Assembly: GCA_002311645.1 (NCBI GenBank)
Contig: DBYW01000046.1
Span: 1-16,870, forward strand
Length of the DNA: 16,870 nucleotides
Direction of reading: 5' to 3'
Source of the DNA: Bacteroidales bacterium UBA1176
GTDB taxonomy: Bacteria; Bacteroidota; Bacteroidia; Bacteroidales; WCHB1-69
Shown: piece by piece, positions 1 through 7,951 of the stretch
Numbering within the stretch: the stretch's first letter is position 1
Layout of the letters: every line of letters begins with the position of its first letter
Notes under the pieces: generated by a model
The model's database searches: none
What the model was told of the DNA's origin: nothing
The model's input: the letters and a program-made list of their open reading frames with translations, nothing else
Translations under genes and position numbers: made by a program

Positions 1-1263
1 GGCACGCACGGCGCAAACAATGCCAATGTGCGCCGTTATATCGACTTTGCCGCCGCCAACGGCTTTGACGGGCTCCTCATCGAGGGCTGGAATGTGGGGT
101 GGGAGGATTGGTACGGCAAGCAGAAGGATTTTGTTTTCGATTTCCTTACACCATATCCTGATTTCGATTTGCCTGCGTTGAATAAATATGCCCACGGAAA
201 AGGCATCCGGCTCATCATGCACCATGAAAGTTCCGCTTCTACGGTCAACTACGAGCGTTGGATGGAGAAGGCCTACACGTTGATGAACCAGTATGGTTAC
301 AATGCTGTGAAGGGCGGTTATGTGGGCACCATCATCCCGTTTGGCGAGGGGCACTACAGCCAGCCCATCAACAACCACTACCATTACGCCATCGTAGAGG
401 CCGCCAAGCACCATATCATGGTCAACTCGCACGAGGCGGTAAGACCTACCGGTTTGTGCCGCACCTGGCCGAACATGATCGGCAACGAGAGTGCCATGGG
501 CACCGAGTTCCGCGAGCGCATCCATCCCGGCCACACCTCCATCCTGCCCTTCACGCGTCTGCAGGGCGGCCCGATGGACTACACCCCTGGCATCTTCGAA
601 CCCGACATGGGCAAAATCGTGCCGTGGGGAAAGAAAATGAGTCACACCATTTGCAACCAGTTGGGACTTTACGTCACCTTCTATTCACCGCTGCAGATGG
701 CCGCCGACTTCCCCGAACACTATGAACCCTACATGGATGCGTTCCAGTTTATCAAGGACGTGGCAGTGGATTGGGACACCAGCATCTATATCATGGCAGA
801 GCCCGGCGATTATATCGTGACTGCCCGCAAACCGAAGATTTCCACGTTGAACAAGGCCGCGGAAGGCGTCGGCACGTTGTCTGACGGGAAAAAGAATGTG
901 ATTTCCAACGCGACACGGTTTGTGTATGCCATTCCCGATTCCGTAGAGACGTTTCAGGAAACGTCTCTACGGAATCCACGTGATGTTTGGTACATTGGCG
1001 GCATCACCGATGAAACCGCCCGTGAGGTTTCCGTGAAAATGGATTTTCTGCAGCCCGGTGTGAAATACGAGGCCATTATCTATGCCGATGCGCCCGATGC
1101 GTGCGGTCTTCCCGATGATTCAGAATTCAGGCCTCAGGATTTGAAATTAAAATACAATCCGCAGGCTTATACCATCACAAAGAAGATGGTGACGAGCAAG
1201 AGCGTGCTGAAGATGAAGATGGTTCCGTGTGGGGGATTTGCGGTGTCAATAAGGGAGAAGTAG
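1..1263 (+). CDS. GH97 alpha-glucosidase, SusB-like inverting type (5' partial)
   Basis: This is the C-terminal part of a glycoside hydrolase family 97 enzyme. The reading frame is open from base 1, so the true start lies upstream. GH97 enzymes hydrolyse alpha-glucosides, typically in the periplasm as part of starch or other glycan utilisation. The segments HHESSAS (Glu codon at 226), NSHEAVRPTG (Glu at 433) and IGNESAMGTE (Glu at 487) correspond to the calcium-binding and catalytic glutamates I recall from Bacteroides SusB. The stretch VKGGYVG has Gly where retaining GH97 members carry the Asp nucleophile, so an inverting mechanism is inferred. LQGGPMDYTPGIFE is also family-typical. The C-terminal beta domain starts near codon 780 and ends in GGFAVSIREK. 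Between ARK (ends 831) and DVWYIGG (starts 982) lie about 50 codons that seem extra for the family, and they include a 40-bp palindrome. No susC/susD pair is visible here. The gene converges on the AsmA-like gene. Confidence 0.93.
   Translation, partial: GTHGANNANVRRYIDFAAANGFDGLLIEGWNVGWEDWYGKQKDFVFDFLTPYPDFDLPALNKYAHGKGIRLIMHHESSASTVNYERWMEKAYTLMNQYGYNAVKGGYVGTIIPFGEGHYSQPINNHYHYAIVEAAKHHIMVNSHEAVRPTGLCRTWPNMIGNESAMGTEFRERIHPGHTSILPFTRLQGGPMDYTPGIFEPDMGKIVPWGKKMSHTICNQLGLYVTFYSPLQMAADFPEHYEPYMDAFQFIKDVAVDWDTSIYIMAEPGDYIVTARKPKISTLNKAAEGVGTLSDGKKNVISNATRFVYAIPDSVETFQETSLRNPRDVWYIGGITDETAREVSVKMDFLQPGVKYEAIIYADAPDACGLPDDSEFRPQDLKLKYNPQAYTITKKMVTSKSVLKMKMVPCGGFAVSIREK
937..976. repeat. 40-bp palindromic element inside the GH97 gene
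   Basis: The left arm GATTCCGTAGAGACGTTTC (937-955) is the exact reverse complement of the right arm (958-976), with only AG (956-957) between them. It lies in frame in the GH97 gene and encodes DSVETFQETSLRN. The opposite strand, read in the matching frame, gives DSVETFPETSLRN. A 19-bp perfect stem with a 2-nt centre is far beyond chance for a 16.9-kb window. Palindromes built on GTAGAGACG...CGTCTCTAC occur, from memory, as dispersed repeats in some bacterial genomes. No second copy is present in this window, so its repeat nature is inferred. Confidence 0.85.
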
Positions 1264-1314
1264 GCAATCTTCGCTGGTCTCCTGTCCTGTCCGTTGGTAA
1301 TGTTGTGGTAAACT
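1264..1314. other. Convergent intergenic gap
   Basis: This 51-bp gap separates the stop codon of the GH97 gene from the stop codon of the AsmA-like gene on the other strand. I see no convincing hairpin with a T run on either strand, so how the two converging transcripts end is not evident from the sequence. Confidence 0.5.
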
Positions 1315-4300
1315 TTATTGTTCCCGTACATTGCTGCGCAATGCTTGATTGATCTGTTGCTTCAATTGCATCACGTTTTTCTCTACGACGTTTTGGCGCT
1401 CAGGCTTGTAGAAATCTGCATATTTGGCCTTGCCTACTTTGAATTTCAGCTTGTCGGTGCCGATGATGTCTAACCCCAGGCGGATAGGTTTCAGCAAGGA
1501 GATATTATAATTATAGGTCATGTCGAGATTATGGCGTCCCGACAGGATGGCTTGGTACTTGTCGATGGACACTGCGAAAGGATAGACGTCGATTTCGTTT
1601 TTGAAGATGGTGGCTTCAGCGGACAAGCTGTCAATCCTGTTTTCTGTTTTCTTGTTGAACCTTAGTTTTTTAGAGATGTTTTGATAGGTCTCGTTGTCCA
1701 ATACGACGAGATTGTGCCCGTTGATGGCAGCAGCTCCGCGCAGGGTTGAGTATTTGAGGTCATAGTTGGACTTGAGGTAGGTCTCTACGGCAAAGTGGAA
1801 CTCGGCGTTGCCCGCGAACGACTTGAGCATCGGCAGGATGGTGTCCACTTCAGGAATCATGGCTATGAGTTTGTCAATTTTGATGTCCAACAAATGGAAA
1901 TCAAGGCCAAGGAAGAGGTGGTTCTTGCGTGGCGACTTGTAGAGTGCGGTGAGTTGCATGCGTGCAGCATCGGAGGTGAGGCCCATCTGGTCAAGCACGA
2001 GTTGGCCATCCTTGATGGAAATATAACCGCCGACATTGCGGATTTCGGCCTCCTCAAAAAGAGCTTTTTTTATGGTGGTCTTGACGTGCAAGTTAATGCC
2101 GTAGGGAACCATGAAGGGGTCGGATTCAGAATTCTCAGGTTTCTCGGCCAGCAAGGAGTCTGGTGCGTTGAGTCCGCTGATGAGATCCATGATTTGGTTG
2201 AGGTCGAGGTAGTCGGAAGTGAGATCCAAGTTGGCCGTGAGCAGCCCGCGGTTTTCGTAGTATTTGTCAATGTTGGTTATTTCACCGGAAAGGTTACACT
2301 CGGAGTTCCCTATCTTGATACGGCTGTTTTTTATGTTGCTGCGTTTCAGGGTGAAGTCTATGTCAAGCGAGGGTATTTCCAAAGGCTTTTCCAATTTTTG
2401 GAAGGAGGCGTTGCCTTGTGCGAGTTTGAGTTTTACATCGGGATTCCAGCGCATCAGCATGTTTTTGCCATGTTCGTTATAGTGCGAATTGGCGGTGAAT
2501 GAGATCTTTCCGGTACGGGCGGCGACTGTTTTGCCTACCGTGGCGGCGATGCCGTCGCCGGCATATTGCAGCGAAAGTTTGTTGTTGTCGCGCATCACGA
2601 AGGTACCGGTGGAATTTTGCATGGTGGCGAGGAGAGTGTCCATTTGGCCGTTCACGGTCTGGAACTGATAGTGTGTTCCCAACTTGAGTGCGAGGGTGCT
2701 GTCGAGCAAGTTGTTCACGTAGGCGTCGATGTCTGCGGTAGAGGCTTCTAAATTGCCAACATCCACCTTACTGCCGCTAAGGTGTGGGGCTTTCAGGTGA
2801 ATGTGTGCCCACTCCCCGATTTTGTAAGGCTGTTCCTTGACGGGAAACTCGATTGCCACATCCATCGAGGGCGATTTCAAGGCGAGTGAGTCATCATAAA
2901 GCACGTCAACATCGGAGAAGAGAAGTGTGCCCGTAGCGTTGATCTTGGAATATGCGCCGGATGTGATTTGGTTATGGTCGAAAACGGTTTTGATGTCGGC
3001 CTTCGCACGGGCGTTGCAGCGCGTGAGTTTGCTGGGCAGAAAATCCTTGTAGTCTTGCACATGCAGGTCGCCGTTGATGGCAAGGTCGCAAAGCATTTTG
3101 CCGAGGAGATCCTTGACGGTGCCTTGCGCTGTGATGTGATTGCGTCCGTTATAGGCGTCCAACTCTTTGATGGTCACGTTTGTTTCATTGTTGAGATCCA
3201 TGTCGACATGACAGAGCGTGTGGATGCGGTCGAAAACGAGGGGAAAACCTTCCATGGAGAAGGTGCCGTCGTCAAGGGTGATGTCGGAGGTGATGAATGG
3301 CGACTGGAGCTCGTTGTAGTGTCCCATCACGGTGCCTGCGAGTCCGGCGCGTCCGTCAATGTGCAGGCTGTCGAGGGCGGAGCCGACGAGTGCGCGGGGT
3401 AGCAGGTCGAGGACCTCCTGCAGAGGCCACGTTTCTGTGCGATAATTGAGGTTCATTGACAAGTCGCCAGTGGCGGTGTCGCGGCGTGCGTTGCCCTCCA
3501 CGGCGAGTTTGTAGTCTCCCAAGGAGAGAGCGGTCTCTCGCAGGTCGATCGTCTGATTGGAAAGCCCCACCTTGAGGTCGGAGGCGAGTGTGACATCGAG
3601 CGTGTCCACGTAGGGGTCGTCGCCTACGTGCAACACCAGGTCGGCGATGTTGATATTGAGTGTACCCAACAGGGAGTCCATCTGCAACAGACTGCCATCG
3701 AAATGGAGATCGAGATCATGGCCCTTGGCGAGCAGTGGGTTATCGTCTAATGTGACAAAACTAAGGGTCTTTGCTCCTAATTTGACATCGCCTTCCATAT
3801 CGTTGTTGTCGTACGTGCCTTTAACTATAAGGTCGAGGTCGTTCAATCGTGCGCGTCTTTTGGATTGGAGGTCGATGTAGGAAACATGAATATTGTCGGC
3901 CTTGACTTGTTCAAGATTGATGGTGTACGAAAATTCCGAAGAGGTGGTGTCTTTGGGTAATCTAAAGATGTTGGTGAAATTGGTTTGCCCTACGGGATTG
4001 GCAAAGAGGTTGGCAGTGCCGTTTTGGAGGGTGAAATCCCGGATGGCGACATGTTTGTCCTTGACGAGTTCCCGGATGTTGAGGGAGGTGGCGCAATGTT
4101 TGACGTGTAACAGCGTGTCGGTAGGCGCGCCGTATACGGGATTGATGAGTACAAGCTCGTGGAGATCCAGGCCGATATGGGGAAAAGTTTTGAAGAAGGT
4201 AAGGTCGACCTTCTCAATGTGAAATTTACAGTTCAGGAAATTAGGAGCCTCTTTGTTGACGAGCTTGGTAAGGCGTGCGGGGGAGAGCAACGACCACAGT

Positions 4301-4377
4301 GCGAACACCAAGGCGATGATAACGAGCCCGAGCAAGGAACCGAGCGTGATGAACGTGATTTTGAGACCCTTTTTCAT
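1315..4377 (-). CDS. AsmA-like family protein, 1020 residues
   Basis: This is a large protein with one N-terminal membrane segment (about residues 8-31, a run of Ile/Leu/Val/Phe after MKKGLK) followed by an extended, beta-rich, mostly polar region. The start of the mature part (SPARLTKLVNKEAPNFLNCK, then HIEKVDLTFFKTFPHIGLDL) is typical of AsmA-like proteins of Bacteroidota. Repeated GxxxL/DG strands in the middle and the late segments with DGQLVLDQMGLTSDAARM also fit. The predicted topology is anchored in the inner membrane with the body in the periplasm. Proteins of the AsmA/TamB superfamily are thought to be bridge-like carriers of lipid between the membranes or modulators of outer-membrane biogenesis; the exact substrate here is unknown. 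The gene begins 6 bp after the lipoprotein gene stop and is the last gene of the putative omp85-murB-lipoprotein-asmA unit. The family assignment is firm at superfamily level only. Confidence 0.85.
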   Translation of the reverse strand: MKKGLKITFITLGSLLGLVIIALVFALWSLLSPARLTKLVNKEAPNFLNCKFHIEKVDLTFFKTFPHIGLDLHELVLINPVYGAPTDTLLHVKHCATSLNIRELVKDKHVAIRDFTLQNGTANLFANPVGQTNFTNIFRLPKDTTSSEFSYTINLEQVKADNIHVSYIDLQSKRRARLNDLDLIVKGTYDNNDMEGDVKLGAKTLSFVTLDDNPLLAKGHDLDLHFDGSLLQMDSLLGTLNINIADLVLHVGDDPYVDTLDVTLASDLKVGLSNQTIDLRETALSLGDYKLAVEGNARRDTATGDLSMNLNYRTETWPLQEVLDLLPRALVGSALDSLHIDGRAGLAGTVMGHYNELQSPFITSDITLDDGTFSMEGFPLVFDRIHTLCHVDMDLNNETNVTIKELDAYNGRNHITAQGTVKDLLGKMLCDLAINGDLHVQDYKDFLPSKLTRCNARAKADIKTVFDHNQITSGAYSKINATGTLLFSDVDVLYDDSLALKSPSMDVAIEFPVKEQPYKIGEWAHIHLKAPHLSGSKVDVGNLEASTADIDAYVNNLLDSTLALKLGTHYQFQTVNGQMDTLLATMQNSTGTFVMRDNNKLSLQYAGDGIAATVGKTVAARTGKISFTANSHYNEHGKNMLMRWNPDVKLKLAQGNASFQKLEKPLEIPSLDIDFTLKRSNIKNSRIKIGNSECNLSGEITNIDKYYENRGLLTANLDLTSDYLDLNQIMDLISGLNAPDSLLAEKPENSESDPFMVPYGINLHVKTTIKKALFEEAEIRNVGGYISIKDGQLVLDQMGLTSDAARMQLTALYKSPRKNHLFLGLDFHLLDIKIDKLIAMIPEVDTILPMLKSFAGNAEFHFAVETYLKSNYDLKYSTLRGAAAINGHNLVVLDNETYQNISKKLRFNKKTENRIDSLSAEATIFKNEIDVYPFAVSIDKYQAILSGRHNLDMTYNYNISLLKPIRLGLDIIGTDKLKFKVGKAKYADFYKPERQNVVEKNVMQLKQQINQALRSNVREQ

Positions 4378-4383
4378 CTCGCA

Positions 4384-4749
4384 TTACGGTTGTTTGGTGA
4401 AAGTGTAGCTTTTGCCGTAATCGTCTTGGTAGACGAGAGTTGTGGTGTTCAATGTCTTGAGGGTATAGGTCTTGGGCACGATTCCGCCCATCTCCATGAG
4501 ATGGTTTTGGGTGAGTGTGGCTTCGTCGAGCGTCCAATTGAAGGGTTGTGCCTCTTCCTCGGTCACATCGTCTGCTGTGTCCCAAGTATAGCCGGTGCCG
4601 TTGGCGTTGTAGTATTCGTGCAACGTGCCCGACTGCCAGTATCCTGGTAGCATGTTTACATCAAACTTTTTCTTATTAAACAAGTTACAGCCATCGAAGC
4701 AAAGTGCGATGGTTATGACTAAAAGTATAATAAGCTTGCGTTTTTTCAT
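4384..4749 (-). CDS. Small predicted lipoprotein, 121 residues, possibly lipocalin-like
   Basis: The N-terminus has a lysine-rich n-region (MKKRK), a hydrophobic core (LIILLVITIALC) and a cysteine at residue 21 in the context CFDG-C, a relaxed lipobox that would be accepted as a Bacteroidota lipoprotein signal. The mature part begins NLFNKKKFD, lysine-rich rather than acidic, so I infer it is not surface-exported by the acidic signal known from this phylum. The body, with GYWQSGTLHEYY, NGTGYTWDT, FNWTLDEATL and KTYTLKTLNTTTLVY, resembles short lipocalin-like beta-barrel lipoproteins common in Bacteroidales, but I cannot assign a ligand or named family. It starts 21 bp after murB and ends 6 bp before the AsmA-like gene, so co-transcription is likely. 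Confidence 0.8.
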   Translation of the reverse strand: MKKRKLIILLVITIALCFDGCNLFNKKKFDVNMLPGYWQSGTLHEYYNANGTGYTWDTADDVTEEEAQPFNWTLDEATLTQNHLMEMGGIVPKTYTLKTLNTTTLVYQDDYGKSYTFTKQP

Positions 4750-4770
4750 GTGTGTTATTTTGCAATCATG

Positions 4771-5793
4771 TCAGATGATGTTTACCTCCGGAGTCAACGT
4801 AACTTGAAAGAGGTCTTTCACATCGGCGATGACCTGTCTATAGACATTACATATTTCTTCAGGTTTAGCGTTCCCGTAGTTGACGATGACGAGAGCTTGT
4901 TTGGGGTAGATGCCGGCGTCGCCTTCGCGGCGGCCTTTCCAGCCGGCCTTTTCAATGAGTTGGCCGGCGGAGAGTTTCATCCTTCCGTCTCCAGCGGGGT
5001 AGGAGACAAGGTCCGGGAATCGATTTAGCAGTGTGGCGTGTTGTGCTTGGTCAACGACGGGGTTTTTGAAAAAGCTGCCGGCACATCCGATTTGGGTGAT
5101 GTCGGGCAACTTGCTGTTGCGGATGGCCAACACGGTCTCGGCTACGCTGTCGAGAGTCGGCTCGCGTCCCTCCATCGCTTGGGCGAGTGCCTTGTAAGTG
5201 AGCGTGAAATGGGGCTGAGAGGAGAGGCGAAACCAAACGTGCGTGATGAAACATCTGCCCTTTAGCTCATGCTTGAAGACGGAATCGCGGTATCCGAAAC
5301 AACAGTCGTCGGATGTCAGAGAGAACGGTTGCATTGTGTCGGTGTAGTACCCTTCCACTTTTTCGATGCAGTCTTTGACTTCCACGCCGTAGGCGCCGAT
5401 ATTCTGTACGGGTGCGCTGCCCACAAGGCCGGGAATGCCCGTGAGGTTTTCCAATCCGTAGAGATTGTGTTCGCGGCAATAGTTGGTGAGGTTTTCCCAA
5501 GGCTCGCCCGCTGCCACACGCAACAACACCGAAGACGAGGGTGTTCCGTCCGAGGTTGGTGTGCTTTGTGATGTCACCTCGATTCCTCCAAAGACAGGGT
5601 GCAGGATGGTGCCGTTGAAGTGGCCGGTAAAGAGAGTGTTGCTACCTCCGCCAAGGATGTAGTGCGGTGTGTCGAACAAGTCGGCCATCTTCGGAATTTC
5701 GTCTGCCGAGTCGATCTGCACAAAGTGTGCACAGGTGACGTCCATCCCGAATGTGTTGTGCTCCTTTAGCGGGAAATTGGTCGCAACTTTCAT
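4771..5793 (-). CDS. murB: UDP-N-acetylmuramate dehydrogenase MurB
   Basis: MurB reduces UDP-N-acetylglucosamine enolpyruvate to UDP-N-acetylmuramate with NADPH and FAD in the cytoplasm, the second committed step of peptidoglycan precursor synthesis. Visible family motifs are HNTFG (12-16), the FAD-binding GGGSNTLF (48-55), LTGIPGLVGSAPVQNIGAYG (117-136), GYRD (167-170, with the Tyr and Arg equivalent to E. coli Tyr158/Arg159), CAGSFFKNP (237-245, Ser240 as the proton donor), KLSAGQLIEKAGWKG (283-297) and PEVNII at the end (Glu336 as the catalytic Glu). The presence of the Tyr loop indicates the type I, E. coli-like form, and 340 residues matches that class. A short Ser/Thr/Pro-rich insertion at about 83-97 is unusual but lies away from the active site. 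The gene starts 12 bp after the stop of the Omp85-type gene. Confidence 0.96.
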   Translation of the reverse strand: MKVATNFPLKEHNTFGMDVTCAHFVQIDSADEIPKMADLFDTPHYILGGGSNTLFTGHFNGTILHPVFGGIEVTSQSTPTSDGTPSSSVLLRVAAGEPWENLTNYCREHNLYGLENLTGIPGLVGSAPVQNIGAYGVEVKDCIEKVEGYYTDTMQPFSLTSDDCCFGYRDSVFKHELKGRCFITHVWFRLSSQPHFTLTYKALAQAMEGREPTLDSVAETVLAIRNSKLPDITQIGCAGSFFKNPVVDQAQHATLLNRFPDLVSYPAGDGRMKLSAGQLIEKAGWKGRREGDAGIYPKQALVIVNYGNAKPEEICNVYRQVIADVKDLFQVTLTPEVNII

Positions 5794-5805
5794 GATTGCA
5801 ATGTG

Positions 5806-7233
5806 TTAGAACATGTAACCTACTTTAACGTAGAAACTGGAGAGACTGTGGTTGTCGCGGCGGTTAAAGGGCGCGGCCCAGTCGATGGCGAGCACAAAGT
5901 TGTCGTTCATCATCAGGCGCAGGCCGATGCCGGCGGCGAAGTGGGGACGGAAAATCTGTGCTTGCTTGCCGAAAAGGATATAGTTGTCAAGATCAGCGAT
6001 GTCAAAGTCGGGATCGTTCTCAGCGATGTTTTCAAGGAGTTGGTTTTCGTTGATTTTGTAGGGTTGCAATATCATGCCGGCGTCAAAGAAGGGGTTGAGG
6101 CCGATGAAAAAGTGCTCTTTCTTGACGTCGAATTTGAAGATGTTGAAGCGGAACTCGATGTTGGCGAAGGCATAGCCGGGGGCGGTGATGCGGTGGCGTA
6201 GGATGCCGCGCATGGTGCTGCCGCCACCAAGGCCTTCATAGATGGCTCTTTGAATGAAGAGGTTGTTGTAGTAGTTGTTGAGGTAGAAGGGCGAGTTGCC
6301 AGCCACAGTCATTTGGGCGGCCACGCGGTATGCAAAGGTGATTTTGTCCTGATACACGGGTACATAGTGACGGAAGGCGGCGTTGAACATGAGGTTGTTG
6401 AAGCCCTTGTCTTCGCCGAAGGCGGCATTGTAGGTCCAAAACACATCGGCGTAAATGCCCTTGTGGGTGTTCTGCTCACGGTCGCGACTGTCGTATATAA
6501 ACCCGCCGCGCAGGTAGGGGTGCCAGCCGCCGTTGGCTTCGGCGGGAGAGATGAGGCCCCATTTAATGTATTTCTCGTACATGCCGTCGATGTCGGGCAG
6601 TATGTTCTCCTCTTTTTTGCCCCGGTTGATCATCTCAAGATTGACGCGTCCGACATTGTACCAGAGCAGTCCGAGGCCGGCGCTCCAGCGCCAGTTGCCC
6701 CCGATGGGGCCGTCAATGTCAGCAGCCAAGCGGAGCAGGTCGCGGTGCGACTTGTAGAAAGCGCGGGAGATGTAGTCGTCGGATTTCTTGCGTGCCCAGC
6801 CGGCATTATAGACCGACTGGTAGCCGTTGTAGCCGTAGAAGTCGCACAGGGCATCGGGCAGGTAGGCGGCGTCGAGCGACAGCCGATGTTTGGGAATGAG
6901 GTATTTGGTGTCGTAGGAGAAGCGGAAGATGCCGGAGCGTTTGGTGGTAAAGGCCGCCTCTATGCGCATCGACTGCTTGTATGCAGGGTAGGTAGACCCG
7001 TCACCGAAGTCGTAGATGTTGGCCAAAACACCGTATTGGAACCCTTTGTCGGCATCGTAGGCGATGTCGGGCAGTATTCCGAAAGTCCAGCCAGTACGGA
7101 TTTCACTCTTCTCCTTTTTGACCTTTTCTTTCTTTGACTTGGGCTCTTTCCCGCTCTTGTTGCCATCTTGTGCATTGGCGGTGTAACAGAATGCCATAAA
7201 GGCACATATTAACAAAAGTACAAGTTTCTTCAT
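5806..7233 (-). CDS. Omp85/BamA-like outer-membrane barrel protein without POTRA domains
   Basis: A cleavable signal peptide is evident (MKKLVLLLICAFMAFCYTANA, cleavage before Gln22). A Lys/Glu-rich linker follows (about residues 24-43). The rest, about 430 residues, alternates polar and aromatic strands typical of a transmembrane beta-barrel and ends in YVKVGYMF with a terminal Phe, the usual outer-membrane insertion signal. GGGSTMRGILRHRITAPGYA resembles the conserved L6-type (V/L/M)RG segment of the Omp85 superfamily, followed by FANIEFRFNIF as the next strand. The length and the immediate start of the barrel leave no room for POTRA domains, so this is not BamA itself; related Bacteroidota proteins are usually named BamA/TamA family or surface antigen. 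It is the first gene of the unit with murB, the lipoprotein and the AsmA-like gene. Its function is unknown. Confidence 0.8.
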   Translation of the reverse strand: MKKLVLLLICAFMAFCYTANAQDGNKSGKEPKSKKEKVKKEKSEIRTGWTFGILPDIAYDADKGFQYGVLANIYDFGDGSTYPAYKQSMRIEAAFTTKRSGIFRFSYDTKYLIPKHRLSLDAAYLPDALCDFYGYNGYQSVYNAGWARKKSDDYISRAFYKSHRDLLRLAADIDGPIGGNWRWSAGLGLLWYNVGRVNLEMINRGKKEENILPDIDGMYEKYIKWGLISPAEANGGWHPYLRGGFIYDSRDREQNTHKGIYADVFWTYNAAFGEDKGFNNLMFNAAFRHYVPVYQDKITFAYRVAAQMTVAGNSPFYLNNYYNNLFIQRAIYEGLGGGSTMRGILRHRITAPGYAFANIEFRFNIFKFDVKKEHFFIGLNPFFDAGMILQPYKINENQLLENIAENDPDFDIADLDNYILFGKQAQIFRPHFAAGIGLRLMMNDNFVLAIDWAAPFNRRDNHSLSSFYVKVGYMF

Positions 7234-7381
7234 AATTAGCGCAATCTAAAAAGTAAGTCGCAAAAGTACAAAAAAAAAGACAAGTATATACATGTTGTCA
7301 CAAATATAACAGCATCTGACAACGTGTTGTTCAGGCCTGAAGACATGCATCTGTTCGCAGAATGCGGACGAGAGGCGCATG
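7234..7381 (-). promoter_or_regulatory. Intergenic region with -7 element for the omp85-murB unit
   Basis: On the minus strand TACTTTTG (7261-7268) fits the Bacteroidota -7 consensus TAnnTTTG and lies 27 bp before the start codon at 7233. An A/T run (9 T on the minus strand, 7270-7278) sits just upstream of it. No TTTG is found at the expected -33 distance. The rest of the gap, downstream of purE, holds a perfect 12-bp palindrome (7330-7341) and an imperfect short hairpin with a TTCG loop (7347-7365). Neither is followed by a T run, so I do not call a terminator for purE. Confidence 0.55.
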
Positions 7382-7888
7382 TTAGACTTTAAAGCGGTAT
7401 CCCTGTAAGTTGGCTAACTCGTCGTTGGCCTTGACGATCTTCTGCTTGAGACCCTGCTTGTGGGCGATGACTTTCTGGAACAAATCGGGGTCGTTATGGG
7501 CCATGATTTGCATGGCGAGAATGGCGGCGTTTTGTGCACCGTTGATGGCCACGGTGGCGACAGGAATGCCCGGCGGCATCTGTAGCATGGCCAAGGCTGC
7601 GTCCATGCCCTCTAAGGAGGATTTGACGGGCACGCCAATGACGGGCAGTGGCGTCATGGCCGCAATGACCCCTGGCAGATGGGCGGCCATGCCTGCAGCC
7701 GCGATGATCACCTCAATGCCGCGCTCGTGCGCATGCTTGGCGTAATCTGCCACCTCGTCGGGCGTGCGGTGTGCCGACAGTGCTTTTACCTCAAAGGGGA
7801 TTTCATTGTTTTCGAAAAATTTGAAAGCAGCTTCCATTACCGGAAGATCCGATGTGCTGCCCATGATGATACTCACTCGTGCATTCAT
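7382..7888 (-). CDS. purE: N5-carboxyaminoimidazole ribonucleotide mutase PurE, class I
   Basis: PurE converts N5-CAIR to CAIR in de novo purine synthesis, in the cytoplasm. With the start used here the protein has 168 residues, normal for a class I bacterial PurE. Key motifs are IIMGSTSDLPVM (7-18, phosphate binding), SAHRTP (38-43, His40 as the catalytic His), AAAGMAAHLPGVIAA (63-77) and LPVIGVPV (81-88). The frame is open 11 codons further upstream, but those codons overlap the promoter element at 7910-7917 and lack family similarity, so the ATG at 7888 is chosen. No purK is visible in the window, although the class I form normally works with PurK. It seems to be transcribed alone. Confidence 0.95.
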   Translation of the reverse strand: MNARVSIIMGSTSDLPVMEAAFKFFENNEIPFEVKALSAHRTPDEVADYAKHAHERGIEVIIAAAGMAAHLPGVIAAMTPLPVIGVPVKSSLEGMDAALAMLQMPPGIPVATVAINGAQNAAILAMQIMAHNDPDLFQKVIAHKQGLKQKIVKANDELANLQGYRFKV

Positions 7889-7909
7889 GTTGGCTATGAT
7901 TTTAGGCTG

Positions 7910-7917
7910 CAAAAATA
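7910..7917 (-). promoter_or_regulatory. -7 promoter element of purE
   Basis: The minus strand reads TATTTTTG, a perfect match to TAnnTTTG, 21 bp before the purE start at 7888. There is no TTTG at the -33 position. It lies in the 63-bp gap between the stop of the universal stress protein gene and purE, which supports purE being its own unit. Confidence 0.6.
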
Positions 7918-7951
7918 GCATTTTTTAGCTATGTCCGCCCACTATCCAGGC

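Noticed and set aside
258..725. 155-codon open frame on the + strand, His/Arg/Pro-rich
   Set aside because: It is a frame-shifted shadow of the GH97 gene, which is clearly the coding frame by its family motifs.
1778..1790. Partial match to the palindrome arm (GTCTCTACGG)
   Set aside because: Only 10 bp match and there is no inverted partner nearby; it is ordinary coding sequence of the AsmA-like gene.
1795..2502. 235-codon open frame on the + strand
   Set aside because: It lies opposite the AsmA-like gene, whose frame is longer, has a membrane anchor and family features; the antisense product resembles nothing.
6250..7137. 295-codon open frame on the + strand
   Set aside because: It is fully antisense to the Omp85-type gene, is rich in Val/Gly/Ala/Glu as expected from the mirror of its codon use, and has no signal or motif.
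7330..7365. 12-bp palindrome and a short TTCG-loop hairpin after purE
   Set aside because: The stems are short and imperfect or lack a T run, so neither a terminator nor a regulatory RNA can be supported.
7889..7921. Upstream extension of purE by 11 codons
   Set aside because: It overlaps a perfect -7 promoter element and adds residues that PurE proteins lack.
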